Part shown: piece by piece, positions 44,987 through 53,438 of the stretch
How the letters are laid out: every line of letters starts with the position of its first letter
Position numbering within the stretch: the first letter of the stretch is position 1
Assembly (NCBI GenBank): GCA_019636915.1
Contig: JAHBWQ010000002.1
Span: 1-59,901, forward strand
Reading direction: 5' to 3'
DNA length: 59,901 nt
Source: Nitrospira sp.
Lineage (GTDB): Bacteria; Nitrospirota; Nitrospiria; Nitrospirales; Nitrospiraceae
Notes under the pieces: model-generated
What the model was told of the DNA's origin: nothing
What the model saw: only the letters and a program-made list of their open reading frames with translations
Databases searched by the model: none
Made by a program: the position numbers and the translations under genes

Positions 44987-45090
44987 CAAGCAAGAATCTC
45001 CAGCACATTTTGAAGAACCGGAGCCTTCTGCCTCGTGAAGTGCTGAAGTTTCTCCAGATCATCGCACACACGATCCCTTTGTGCGGTTCC
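44925..45090 (-). other. Minus-strand open stretch ending in PCR-stop, possible gene remnant
   Basis: Read on the minus strand this gives VCDDLEKLQHFTRQKAPVL, then LEILACESLPEEARLLLFDEGMNAKVFKQPCR and a stop inside repeat B. Repeat B copy 1 has the same frame with mostly conservative amino-acid changes, which hints at past coding. I do not recognise the protein and no start codon is convincing. Confidence 0.3.
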
Positions 45091-45106
45091 AATGTCGGGT
45101 TGCAAG

Positions 45107-45319
45107 ATGCGACCCCCTCCTGATCGCAGAGGTATAGCCGGACTCGTGGGGACCGTGGTATTTCTCATGGGGTTGTTGTCATTTTTCCAGCGGCGATGGC
45201 TCGTTGGCTGTGCATGGCTGATCTCAGGTGTGTTCCTGATCGACCTCCTGACGTTCCTCGACAAGCCGGGATCCCACCCATCAGAAGAACCAACGGCTGT
45301 ACGATCGACACGCGGGTAG
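45107..45319 (+). CDS. Small two-helix membrane protein, copy 2
   Basis: About 70 aa; it shares GLVGTVVFLMG, RRWLVGCAWLISGVFLI and LLTFLDKPGSHPSEEPTAV with copy 1, but its first 14 residues (MRPPPDRRG...) are unrelated and no ribosome-binding site precedes ATG 45107. The copy may therefore be cut off from its original start and be silent. Function unknown. Confidence 0.5.
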   Translation: MRPPPDRRGIAGLVGTVVFLMGLLSFFQRRWLVGCAWLISGVFLIDLLTFLDKPGSHPSEEPTAVRSTRG

Positions 45320-45338
45320 TCTCCACCACGGTATCGAT
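45135..45338 (+). repeat. Direct repeat A, copy 2
   Basis: Gapless match to 43647-43850. In both copies a higA tail remnant follows after about 55-65 bases, so the duplicated unit is membrane gene plus higA tail. Confidence 0.88.
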
Positions 45339-45388
45339 CATCCCATCGTAAGCCGATCACTTCGTGATCTCCATTCCAAGAGCCAACC

Positions 45389-45445
45389 CATATATCTCAT
45401 CGTACACTGCGCGCCCCGCCGGAAAGATTCATCGGCACAACTGCG
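45389..45445 (+). pseudogene. higA-type antitoxin remnant 3, strongly degenerate
   Basis: THISHRTLRAPPERFIGTTAP aligns with the tail IHRLHRKLPIPLESLIGTAA of remnant 1; the stop codon is lost. DNA identity is about 70% by eye. The rest of 45320-45609 shows no supported gene. Confidence 0.5.
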
Positions 45446-45609
45446 CCAAAATACCGCCAGACGTCGCGTCTCGACCAAGGAAGTCTATGTGCAGAGCCTT
45501 TTCACGTGCTTCTGGAGAAAAGGCTTCTGTACCTAGTCCGTTCAATAGGAGCCTGAATTAAGTCTGTTGGGGGATTGGTCGAGTGGAGTCAGTAAAATTG
45601 AAAAGAGGG

Positions 45610-46477
45610 TCAAGAGTTACGTTTTTGACGGACTATCCTCCGAGGTTCACCGATGACTGCAAGTCGCTCGTCTTCGTCGTCTCCAATCGAGGAGGCCATG
45701 TTTGAAACAAGTCGGCATGGTTTACAACGAAAGTCGAAGTGAGAAAACCTGGTTAATCCTTTTGGGGAACGTACTCGCCAAGCGCCACCACACAATGGGC
45801 ATCGACGCAGCTTTTCTTTCAACCGACCATGGTAACGAAAGAGATAATAGTAGGTTGGGATTCTCGTCGCGGTCTCAATGATCCGACAATGCTCGCGTCC
45901 TTACGCGGGATAGTTCACTCCTCGGGTCTGCCATCTCTCGATAGGCACCAACTTCAAGTTTTCCGCTTCCGACCCAGATGCTGTCGTGATCACGATAGTT
46001 TCTGGTCCATCGAATCAAATAATCGCGTTGTTGATACGAAAGCGGCAGCCGATAAACAGGCACTACTTGCCGGAGTTCCGGAGAGCCGACTGGGGATCCC
46101 GACTTGAACATGGCTGTATGTAAGAAGAGAGATTTTGCGGATCGCCAGCTTAAGCCTTTTCTCTTTAAAGAGGGTTCTAGATGGGCATATTTTGGCCTAT
46201 GCCCAAAGATTGATAAGATACTATCGCTACACTTTTTACCCCATGGGCTTAGGTAGTGAGACTCAATGGCTTGATCATGAGTAGCTTGAACATAGGCAAC
46301 GTATTTCGGTCGTTCCTGAATTAAATAGTCTGCTGAAATTTGACCGTTATACATCAACGCAGCTAAGTACTCTTCTACTGCTTCATCGGCAGCCTTGGTG
46401 CATCTGCGTTTGGGAATGCCGAAGCTGATGCGAGTCAATATTAGCTGCTCTTCCGGAGCGAAATCGTAGTTGCTCAT
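45610..46477 (-). pseudogene. DUF2310 zinc-ribbon protein gene broken by a one-base insertion
   Basis: On the minus strand the first part reads MSNYDFAPEEQLILTRISFG ... VYRLPLSYQQRDYLIRWTR ... SGKLEVGAYREMADPRSELSR and then runs into a stop. Skipping one base at about 45901-45904 (GTAA where GAA is expected) restores EGREHCRIIETATRIPTYYYLFRYHGRLKEKL, followed by the zinc ribbon CPLCGGAWRV ... CKPC. The repaired protein of about 288 aa fits the DUF2310 (zinc-ribbon, possibly nucleic-acid-binding) family. As it stands two separate open frames remain (45875-46477 and 45610-45822). A sequencing error would give the same picture. Confidence 0.82.
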
Positions 46478-46878
46478 GCAGTCGTAGTCTGTTGTTTTGT
46501 ACTTTCGGAAGCCTTATCCGAGCATAGTACCGAAACATGATTTGCGCATGCGGGACAGCTCTTGTACTGCCTAATCTACCACTGAGCGGCAAAGAAAACT
46601 CATCTGAAGTTGGATCCTGAATCCTGCATGACGCAGGAATTACGGACTTCGCCTTTCCTCCTGACAACGCAGTAGCGACCACACCCTCTGGCCATGTTCC
46701 TCGTGCGCTCTTGAAGCATTCCATCTGCACCGTCCATCTTGTTCGGACATCATAAGGGGGGCTGGTCTTGCTTCGTGCATTCCCTTCAGATACCACTCAA
46801 CGACCGGCTCTGACGGTCGTTGAACTCCACCACTGCATGCCTCAATTGCCTCAGCCACGTTATCCTAGAGATGCGGGG
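46478..46878. other. 401-base stretch without a supported gene
   Basis: Several overlapping minus-strand frames are open (for example AEAIEACSGGVQ near 46840) but none shows a family. Two hairpins are present: TCCTGC-ATGAC-GCAGGA near 46625 and CAACGACCG/CGGTCGTTG at 46798-46822. No T-run follows either. Confidence 0.5.
46798..46822. repeat. 9-bp perfect inverted repeat
   Basis: CAACGACCG and CGGTCGTTG flank a 7-base loop (GCTCTGA). It lies about 56 bases beyond the end of the DUF4143 ATPase gene and could mark its transcript end. Confidence 0.6.
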
Positions 46879-48024
46879 CTATGAGTATGCCCCGTCCCAG
46901 AGATTGTTCACAAACTCGTGCAAAGGGAGAATCGTGACCTCGCCGACTTTTCGTCGTCGCGCTTCCAGGCTGACGCAAAGATAGCGTTTGAGTTTCCGCT
47001 CCTCGGCCAGTGTCTTCAACGATTTTAGGTCGTTGGGACCGACATTTTCGCTCGCTTTGAGTTCAATCGCCGTGTGATCGCCCAGGATGAAATCTACTTC
47101 GAAGCCAGACTTGGATTTCCAAAAGGCGAGAGGCTCTCCCGATACATAATCCACATAGCTTCTGAGTTCGTGAAAAAGATAGGTTTTCATCGCCTCCCCG
47201 TACTCCGGCGTGCCACGACGGTATTGCCGTTCCTGTAGCGCGGCGACGACGCCGATGTCAAAAAAGTAATATTTCGAGGACGCCAACGGTTTGCGCTGTT
47301 TGGATTCACGCCAGGCAGGCAGTTCGTGGAGGAGAAGCGTGTTTTTTAAGATCTCGAAGTACTCGTACACAGTGGTGCGTGGAACTTGGGCGTCACTGGC
47401 CACGTTGGTGAAGTTGACGATGGTGGCATTGCAGTATGCGGCCACCTTTAGGAAGCGGCTGAAGGCTGAAATGTTTCTCGTTGCGCCCTCCGCCACGATT
47501 TCTTGCTGAAGATATGACCCGGTGTAGGCGTCAAGATCGGCGCGTGGGTCGTCAGAGAAATAGATGGAGGGTAACCCTCCTCGAGCAATGAACGTATTCA
47601 GGTCAAAGCGTGCTCCCAACTCTCTTTGCGTGAGGGGATGGAGGTACTTTGTCCTCGCGCGTCCCCCTAGGAGATTGACCCCGCCCTGTCGAAGCTTACG
47701 AGCACTCGATCCTGTGAGCAGAAATCGAACCCCTCGTTGCTCGATGAGTCGGTGTACTTCATTCAAGAGTCCTGGGAGCCGTTGAATTTCGTCGATGACC
47801 ACTAGTCGATCCCGGGAAGTGAGTTCTTCGGCCAATCGCTGTGGACGTTGACTGAGTGCCAGGTAGATGGACGTATCCAAGAGGTCATAAAGACGGGCGT
47901 TCCGGAAGGTTTGGGCGATCAGGAAGCTCTTCCCGGTCTGTCGGGGTCCCAAGAGGAAATACGATTTCTTCTCCAGGAGATTTGCCAAATACAGTGATCG
48001 AACGACTACCGGTATCGAACTCAT
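46879..48024 (-). CDS. AAA ATPase with DUF4143 domain
   Basis: A 381-aa protein: N-terminal AAA_14 domain with Walker A GPRQTGKSFL, Walker B LVVIDEIQRLP and sensor LLTGSSARKL, then HPLTQRELG and a C-terminal DUF4143 domain (YFFDIGVVAALQERQYRRG, FWKSKSGFEVDFILGD, AIELKASE) of nuclease-like (PD-(D/E)XK) fold. Such genes are scattered in accessory regions and their role is unclear; toxin-antitoxin or defence functions have been suggested. The start codon lies 16 bases from a perfect inverted repeat that probably controls it. Confidence 0.9.
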   Translation of the reverse strand: MSSIPVVVRSLYLANLLEKKSYFLLGPRQTGKSFLIAQTFRNARLYDLLDTSIYLALSQRPQRLAEELTSRDRLVVIDEIQRLPGLLNEVHRLIEQRGVRFLLTGSSARKLRQGGVNLLGGRARTKYLHPLTQRELGARFDLNTFIARGGLPSIYFSDDPRADLDAYTGSYLQQEIVAEGATRNISAFSRFLKVAAYCNATIVNFTNVASDAQVPRTTVYEYFEILKNTLLLHELPAWRESKQRKPLASSKYYFFDIGVVAALQERQYRRGTPEYGEAMKTYLFHELRSYVDYVSGEPLAFWKSKSGFEVDFILGDHTAIELKASENVGPNDLKSLKTLAEERKLKRYLCVSLEARRRKVGEVTILPLHEFVNNLWDGAYS

Positions 48025-48040
48025 GAGTCATGGTGGCAAG

Positions 48041-48088
48041 TGACGACTCTGTCGTCAAATGGCATGCTAAATGACGACTCCGCCGACA
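48041..48088 (-). promoter_or_regulatory. Tandem operator-like inverted repeats upstream of the DUF4143 ATPase
   Basis: TGACGAC-TCT-GTCGTCA is perfect at 48041-48057. A second, imperfect copy (TGACGAC-TCC-GCCGACA) starts 31 bases further on at 48072, about three helical turns away. The position just before the ATPase start fits repressor binding. Confidence 0.6.
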
Positions 48089-48194
48089 CCATCCATGCGT
48101 GCTTAGAGCACTGCACCTTCCTGTATCCGTCACAATCATGGTCCGGAAGCTGATTCTCTGAAAGGCTCACGATCGTTTTCTGTTTGCCATAGCG

Positions 48195-48223
48195 TTGACT
48201 CACTAGCAACCCATTTATATACT
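48195..48223 (+). promoter_or_regulatory. Sigma-70-type promoter for the AsmA-like gene
   Basis: TTGACT (48195-48200), 17 bases, TATACT (48218-48223), followed by GGAGG at 48236 and ATG 48249. It is close to consensus, so strong expression is likely; the leader is very short (about 20 bases). Confidence 0.75.
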
Positions 48224-48248
48224 TACGAATCACCCGGAGGCGACTGAC

Positions 48249-49898
48249 ATGAAAATAGCCATCGGCTTGCTCGTCCTCGTCGTGCTGCTCGTCGGCATGG
48301 TGCTCGCGCTTCCTTTCCTGGTCGACCTCAATGCGTATCAGGATCAGTACAAACCGCTCATCGAGGAGGCACTGAATCGCAAGGTTCAGCTACAAGAGAT
48401 TCGTCTCACGGTCTGGCCAAGGGTCGGAGCACGCGTGGCAGGGTTTGCGGTACTGGATGATCCGGCGTTCAGTTCAGGCCCGTTTGCGTCATTGTCGTCG
48501 TTGGATGTCGGCGTAAAAATCATGCCCTTGCTGAGCGGCAAGGTGGAGGTCGAGGAGATCACGCTTCATAGTCCGGTCATTACGGTCATTAAGAATAAAA
48601 ACGGGGTCCTCAATGCCGCCACGATCGGGCGCAAAGGCGTGCCTGTTCCCGAAAAACCGTCACGAGCCCCGATTCCGTCGACAGAGGGCCCGCTTAAGAT
48701 TTTAGCCTTGCTGGCGGTGGACCGCGTGTCAATCGACGGAGGCAAGCTGACCTACCGCGACCTATCCGCCGCCAATCCCACGGAGTATGTCGTGCAAGAC
48801 CTGGAGGTGCTCCTACGTGAGGTGCGGCTTGGACAGACGCCGAATCTCCATTTCGCCTCACGTGTGCAACCTTTCAATATGGCGGTGACACTCGACGGGA
48901 CCTTTGGTCCGCTGAAAGAATCAATGGACATTGATGCGATCAATTTCCGACTCGGTGTGGGAAAGACGGACTTTGCCATTACAGGACATGCAGCCGGGAA
49001 TGATGCGACGGTCAACATCAGCTCGCCCGTGATCAATACGGCAAATCTCCCGATGAGTCTTCCGTTGAAAAAACCGATCGACATCAAAGATCTGAAGATC
49101 ACTGCAGAGGTGAAGGGACAAGAAGCGAAACTCAATTCCGTATCATTCCACCTCTTTGACGGCGAGGTGAAGGGACAGGGGAAAATGATTGCTGGATCGG
49201 AAGTGCCGCCGTTTAAAGGGTCTGTTGCGTTTCAAGGGCTCCAGCTTGGTCCGGTGCTCAAAGCCGTTGCGGAGACACCGGTCTCGATCAGTGGCACTGC
49301 CGGCGCAGATCTTTCGTTACAGGGCAAGGGATTCTCCATGACGGATCTGACGAAGGTGTTAGAGGGCGCCGGTCATCTGGCCGTGAAAGATGGGAAGATC
49401 GAAGGGGTGAATATTCTCCAAGAAGTGGCCGATGCGCTCAAGGTGGCCGGCATTTCGATGGGTGAGGCAAAGGCCACGGCCTTTTCAACGATCGAGTCCG
49501 ATCTGATCATCAAACAAGGCGTGATCAATGTGCAGCGGCTCCTAATGGATAGCCATGACTTTCAGGCGACCGGTGGAGGGACCATCGGATTCGATCAAAA
49601 ACTGAACTTGATCGTGAACCTCAACCTGTCACAAGATGTCAGTCAAAAGATTTCCGCTGCGTCGCCCGTCGTCAAAATCGCCATGAGAGAGGGCCGGCTC
49701 GTCCTTCCTCTCACGATAACTGGAACGGCTCAAGCTCCCTCGTACGGGGTCGATCTGAAGAACCTGACGGGAAAAGTTCAGGAGCAGGTGAAGCAGAAGG
49801 TGGAAGAAGCGGTAGGGGGACTGCTCAAAGGGACGACGAAACCAGAAGATCTGAAAAAAGAGGGGCAAGAACTCCTCAAAGGCTTGTTCGGACGATAA
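48249..49898 (+). CDS. AsmA-family envelope protein
   Basis: A 549-aa protein. The N-terminal helix IGLLVLVVLLVGMVLALPFLV anchors it, then the AsmA pattern YKPLIEEALNRKVQLQEIRLTV and FASLSSLDVGVKIMPLLSGKVEVEEITL. The C-terminal AsmA_2-like part (SISGTAGADLSLQGKGFSM, NVQRLLMDSHDFQATGGGTIGF) is beta-rich. Such proteins form bridge-like lipid-transport structures across the envelope in Gram-negatives. A tail of charged helix (VQEQVKQKVEEAVGG) ends the protein. The mscS gene follows after 13 bases. Confidence 0.9.
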   Translation: MKIAIGLLVLVVLLVGMVLALPFLVDLNAYQDQYKPLIEEALNRKVQLQEIRLTVWPRVGARVAGFAVLDDPAFSSGPFASLSSLDVGVKIMPLLSGKVEVEEITLHSPVITVIKNKNGVLNAATIGRKGVPVPEKPSRAPIPSTEGPLKILALLAVDRVSIDGGKLTYRDLSAANPTEYVVQDLEVLLREVRLGQTPNLHFASRVQPFNMAVTLDGTFGPLKESMDIDAINFRLGVGKTDFAITGHAAGNDATVNISSPVINTANLPMSLPLKKPIDIKDLKITAEVKGQEAKLNSVSFHLFDGEVKGQGKMIAGSEVPPFKGSVAFQGLQLGPVLKAVAETPVSISGTAGADLSLQGKGFSMTDLTKVLEGAGHLAVKDGKIEGVNILQEVADALKVAGISMGEAKATAFSTIESDLIIKQGVINVQRLLMDSHDFQATGGGTIGFDQKLNLIVNLNLSQDVSQKISAASPVVKIAMREGRLVLPLTITGTAQAPSYGVDLKNLTGKVQEQVKQKVEEAVGGLLKGTTKPEDLKKEGQELLKGLFGR

Positions 49899-49911
49899 GG
49901 AAATACCTTTT

Positions 49912-50709
49912 ATGAATACCGTAGATACGCTCACTCAATATGCCGTGCAGTATGGGCTGCAAGCGGCGGTCGCTCTGGGCATCTTGGTCGCAGGGATGAT
50001 GGCATCCCGCGGGGTAGGGAATGTCGCCCAACAGGCGCTCGAGAAGCATACTCTAGAACCTCCGGTGAGGATGTTGCTTATTCGGATCGTCAAAATCGTG
50101 GTGATGCTTCTTACCGCGATGATCGCGCTTCAGACGATGGGTGTCCCCATTGCCCCGCTCATCGCCGGCGTCGGCGTGGCCGGCGTGGGTATCGGCCTGG
50201 CCCTGCAAGGTGTCTTGAGCAACGTCATGGCCGGATTGTCGATCATCTTCAGCAAGCCTTATAAGGTCGGTGAACATATCTCGCTGCTCGGCGTTCACGG
50301 AGATGTCGTCGTCATCGACATCTTCACCACGACACTGATGCACGCGGACCGTTCCCGCGTCATTATTCCCAATCGCAAAATCGTGGGAGAAATTCTGCAT
50401 AATTTCGGCATCATCCGTCAGGTGAGTTTGACGATTCCTGTGTCCCACCGAACCAACATTGACGAAGCATTGGCACAGGTAAAGGATATTCTCCAACAGC
50501 ATCCCAAGGTCTTGAAGGACCCGGCTCCTGGCGCAGGGGTGTCGTCGCTGGGGGAATCATCGATCGCCATTTCTGTGGCCCCCTGGACGGCGGTGGGGGA
50601 TTACGGGGCCGTTCAAGGCGAGTTGAACAAGCTGATTCTTGAACGATTCCGGGCGCATGGGATCGAGTTGCCATCTCCTCGGTACCAGGTTCATCTGGTG
50701 AAAGAGTAA
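49912..50709 (+). CDS. mscS: Small-conductance mechanosensitive channel MscS
   Basis: A 265-aa channel: three membrane helices, the pore helix LIAGVGVAGVGIGLALQGVLSNVMAG, then the beta domain starting PYKVGEHISL and IIPNRKIVGEILHNF. The length is normal for the minimal MscS type. It would release solutes under hypo-osmotic shock. It lies 13 bases after the AsmA-like gene and is probably co-transcribed. A structured hairpin follows the stop. Confidence 0.93.
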   Translation: MNTVDTLTQYAVQYGLQAAVALGILVAGMMASRGVGNVAQQALEKHTLEPPVRMLLIRIVKIVVMLLTAMIALQTMGVPIAPLIAGVGVAGVGIGLALQGVLSNVMAGLSIIFSKPYKVGEHISLLGVHGDVVVIDIFTTTLMHADRSRVIIPNRKIVGEILHNFGIIRQVSLTIPVSHRTNIDEALAQVKDILQQHPKVLKDPAPGAGVSSLGESSIAISVAPWTAVGDYGAVQGELNKLILERFRAHGIELPSPRYQVHLVKE

Positions 50710-50724
50710 CGCTTCCAAGTCGCA

Positions 50725-50760
50725 CAGGTCCGGTCTCTCCGAAGGTAAGAGACCAACCTG
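50725..50760 (+). terminator. Two-part hairpin after mscS
   Basis: GGTCTCT and AGAGACC (7 bp, 9-base loop) sit inside an outer CAGGT/ACCTG stem. There is no T-run, so it could be a weak terminator or an RNA-stabilising structure. Confidence 0.5.
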
Positions 50761-50936
50761 ATCCCATCAATCCGGTCTTGTTGAATCCAGCCTGCCAATG
50801 CTAGGATTATCCCTTCGTCCATGATAAAGGGGAAGGAAGACAAACGACCGGAGGACCTGGGGATAAGTGCTGATCCTAAGAATCGATCAGGTTTCTTGTC
50901 CTGTCCCATCCATCGTTATCTCATGATGGTGAGGCT

Positions 50937-51554
50937 ATGAGTCGATCAATTTCCACAGACCAATCTGTTGGCGCTCATCGCAGTCAAGCGCAGAATACTC
51001 TTAACGATACTGAGTCGGCTCATCCTGACGATCCATCGGCGAGTGGGAATCTGGACAAGATTCGCGACATTCTCTTCGGCGCACAGGCACGGGAGCATGA
51101 CCGCCGGTTTGCACAGCTCGAACAGCACTTACTACGGGAAGCCACCGATCTCCGGAATGATCTCAAACGACGATTCGAGAGCCTCGAGTTCTACATCAAG
51201 AAGGAAGTTGAGTCTCTGACAGGCAGGTTATCGAAGGAACAGGACGTGCGCGGAGAGTCCGTGACAAGACTGACGCAGGACCTCATGCAACTGGCTGCGA
51301 CCTTGGAAGAGAAGGCTCATCGACTCGAACAACAGGCGAACCAGGCGCAGTCTCATGTCTTGCAGCAGTTGACGGAGCGTACCAACGAGCTGGCCGATGA
51401 TGTTCGTACTCGTCATGCCGAAACAACCTCAGCCCTCGAAGGCGCCGTTCGGGATCTGCGTGCCGAAAAGACGGATCGTGCAGCGCTCGCAGCCATCTTG
51501 CTGGAGGCGGCACAACGACTCTCCAATGGTGAGGCATCTTCTAGTCGAGCCTGA
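50937..51554 (+). CDS. Coiled-coil protein upstream of the OmpA-GTPase-activator set
   Basis: A 205-aa protein with no signal peptide or membrane segment. Residues about 37-190 are a long heptad-rich coiled coil; the opening LDKIRDILFGAQAREHDRRFAQLEQHL and the next block DLRNDLKRRFESLEFYIKKEVESL look like family-specific motifs and not random coiled coil. I do not recognise a name. It lies 111 bases before the OmpA-domain gene on the same strand and is probably a scaffold for that system. The 227-base gap before it contains the mscS hairpin and no gene. Confidence 0.75.
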   Translation: MSRSISTDQSVGAHRSQAQNTLNDTESAHPDDPSASGNLDKIRDILFGAQAREHDRRFAQLEQHLLREATDLRNDLKRRFESLEFYIKKEVESLTGRLSKEQDVRGESVTRLTQDLMQLAATLEEKAHRLEQQANQAQSHVLQQLTERTNELADDVRTRHAETTSALEGAVRDLRAEKTDRAALAAILLEAAQRLSNGEASSSRA

Positions 51555-51665
51555 AACAGGCTCCGGCTCCCAGCCAACTTGAAGGCATGTGCCCTGCGGC
51601 CCGCACGAGTCAGTTTTACGGTTGCTTCTTCGGCGGCATTTCAAGTGGGACGGTAGTGTGACGGG

Positions 51666-53438
51666 ATGTCGACTAATCCACACAGACCTCGCCAGCATTC
51701 TCCATCCTCTGAAGGACGCGTGCCGGTAGACGAAGACTGGGCGCAATTGCGCACGCTGTTGCTGGCTCCGGAACAGACGCAACTCGACGAACTCCGCGAA
51801 CGGCTTGACACTCGATCCGTTGAACCTTGTGACGTCAGTCGAGTCCTTCCCGAAGCCTTCGCCATACGTGGAGAGGGCGACCAGCAGATATCAGCCGTCC
51901 TGACTCCCTATGTCGAAAATGGCTTTATTGCGACCGTGCGGAAGTCGCCGCAGGCGATCGTTGATGCGATCGCACCCATCATGGGTCCGGCCATCCGCCA
52001 GGCAATTGCACGTGCTTTGCAAAGCATGACGGAGGCCTTCAACCACTCGCTGGACGAAAGCCTCTCATTTCGAGGGTTCCAGTGGAGGTTGGAAGCGTGG
52101 CGAACCGGCCGTCCGTTCGCGGAGGTGGTGCTGCTCCATCGACTGCGATACCGGGTGGACCAAGTGTTTCTTATCCACCGGGATACGGGGCTGTTGCTCC
52201 ATCATGTTGCGGCAGACGGAGTGGTCGTTCAGGACCAGCATATCCTGTCCGGCATGCTGACGGCGATTCAAGATTATGTTCGCGATTCGTTCGGTGTCTC
52301 ACAAGACCAGACACTCGACCAGTTCCAAGTTGGTGAGTGGACAGTCTGGATTGAGCAAGGGTCACGCGCCTATCTGGCCGCAGTCATTCAAGGTACCCCT
52401 CCGATCAGTCTGAGGGAGACGCTCCGCGATGCTCTCGATCGTATTCATGCCGAACAGGCTGATGCGCTGGTGACGTTTAACGGAGATGCCGTCCCGTTTC
52501 AAGCGGTGCATCCTCGGCTCAAAGACTGTTTGCAGGCTCACTATGACTCACCACGGCTGCGAAGTACGCTGAAGCTCTGGATTCTTGTAGGTGCCGTTCT
52601 GTTGGCGTGCTTGTGGTGGGGATGGACTGCTTATCAGGATCATGCCCGATGGCTTAATCTCCTTGGCCAACTCAAGACGGAGCCTGGGATTGTGGTGACG
52701 AATGCGGGTCCAATGGGGAGAGGGTATCATCTCGAGGGCTTGCGGGATCCCCTCGCCAAAGATCCGTTGTCCGTGATCACCAAGGTCGGCATTAATCCGT
52801 CAACGGTCACGACTGTGTGGGCCCCCTATTATGCGCTCGACCCTCAACTGATCGTGACGAGAGCGGAGGTGGCGTTGAAGCCTCCCCGCACCGCGCAGTT
52901 ACGGGTAGAGGGAGACACGTTGGTGGCGACCGGCTCGGCGTCGGTTGAATGGGCTCAAGAGACGAGACGCCTGGCGACGTTGGTACCAGGCATTACCCAT
53001 TATCGCGACGACGGCCTCGTCACGGTATCCATCCCCGACCTTCTGAATCGGGTGAACCGTACCGTGATTCGCTTTGCTCCTGGATCAGCAATGGTCGAAC
53101 CATCGGATCGACCTGCGTTGAGTGCTCTTGCCGATGTATTACGGAGTCTGGAGCAAGCAGTTGCTCATTCCGGTGAACGCCTACGGCTCGCAATCCTTGG
53201 GTCGACCGACGATACCGGTCCGGCTGCGCTGAATCTCCAGCTCAGTAAGCAACGGGCTGAGGCTGTCCTTGCGGTACTTGGAGGAGTGCATCTTGGCTCT
53301 TCCACAACGGTCACGACAGGTGTTGGAGGATCTCTCGACAAACGTGGGGTTCCCCCAGAATACGCGACCCGGCGAATTGTAATGTTTCGGGCTTCGATCG
53401 AAGCTCTCGGTCATACATCCGACCCCTCCCGGCCATGA
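51666..53438 (+). CDS. Inner-membrane protein with cytoplasmic sensor-like domain and periplasmic OmpA domain
   Basis: A 590-aa protein with no N-terminal signal. A cytoplasmic part of about 300 residues contains SAVLTPYVENGFIATVRKSP and a compact block VDQVFLIHRDTGLLLHHVA, then LSGMLTAIQDYVRDSFG. A single membrane helix follows (LKLWILVGAVLLACLWWGW, about 300-320), then a linker domain with LNRVNRTVIRFAPGSAMV and an OmpA peptidoglycan-binding domain (RLRLAILGSTDDTG, LSKQRAEAVLAVL, PPEYATRRIVMF). So it reaches from the cytoplasm to the cell wall. The HRDTGLLL block resembles roadblock/LC7- or PAS-like folds; this is a guess. The stop overlaps the GTPase start by 4 bases. Confidence 0.85.
   Translation: MSTNPHRPRQHSPSSEGRVPVDEDWAQLRTLLLAPEQTQLDELRERLDTRSVEPCDVSRVLPEAFAIRGEGDQQISAVLTPYVENGFIATVRKSPQAIVDAIAPIMGPAIRQAIARALQSMTEAFNHSLDESLSFRGFQWRLEAWRTGRPFAEVVLLHRLRYRVDQVFLIHRDTGLLLHHVAADGVVVQDQHILSGMLTAIQDYVRDSFGVSQDQTLDQFQVGEWTVWIEQGSRAYLAAVIQGTPPISLRETLRDALDRIHAEQADALVTFNGDAVPFQAVHPRLKDCLQAHYDSPRLRSTLKLWILVGAVLLACLWWGWTAYQDHARWLNLLGQLKTEPGIVVTNAGPMGRGYHLEGLRDPLAKDPLSVITKVGINPSTVTTVWAPYYALDPQLIVTRAEVALKPPRTAQLRVEGDTLVATGSASVEWAQETRRLATLVPGITHYRDDGLVTVSIPDLLNRVNRTVIRFAPGSAMVEPSDRPALSALADVLRSLEQAVAHSGERLRLAILGSTDDTGPAALNLQLSKQRAEAVLAVLGGVHLGSSTTVTTGVGGSLDKRGVPPEYATRRIVMFRASIEALGHTSDPSRP

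Noticed and set aside
45364-45561. Plus-strand frame of 65 codons
   Set aside because: It covers the degenerate third higA tail in frame and has no start signal; read as remnant, not gene.
46640-46858. Minus-strand frame with AEAIEACSGG as a HicB antitoxin remnant
   Set aside because: Only a few residues resemble HicB; the rest does not fit and no HicA is nearby.
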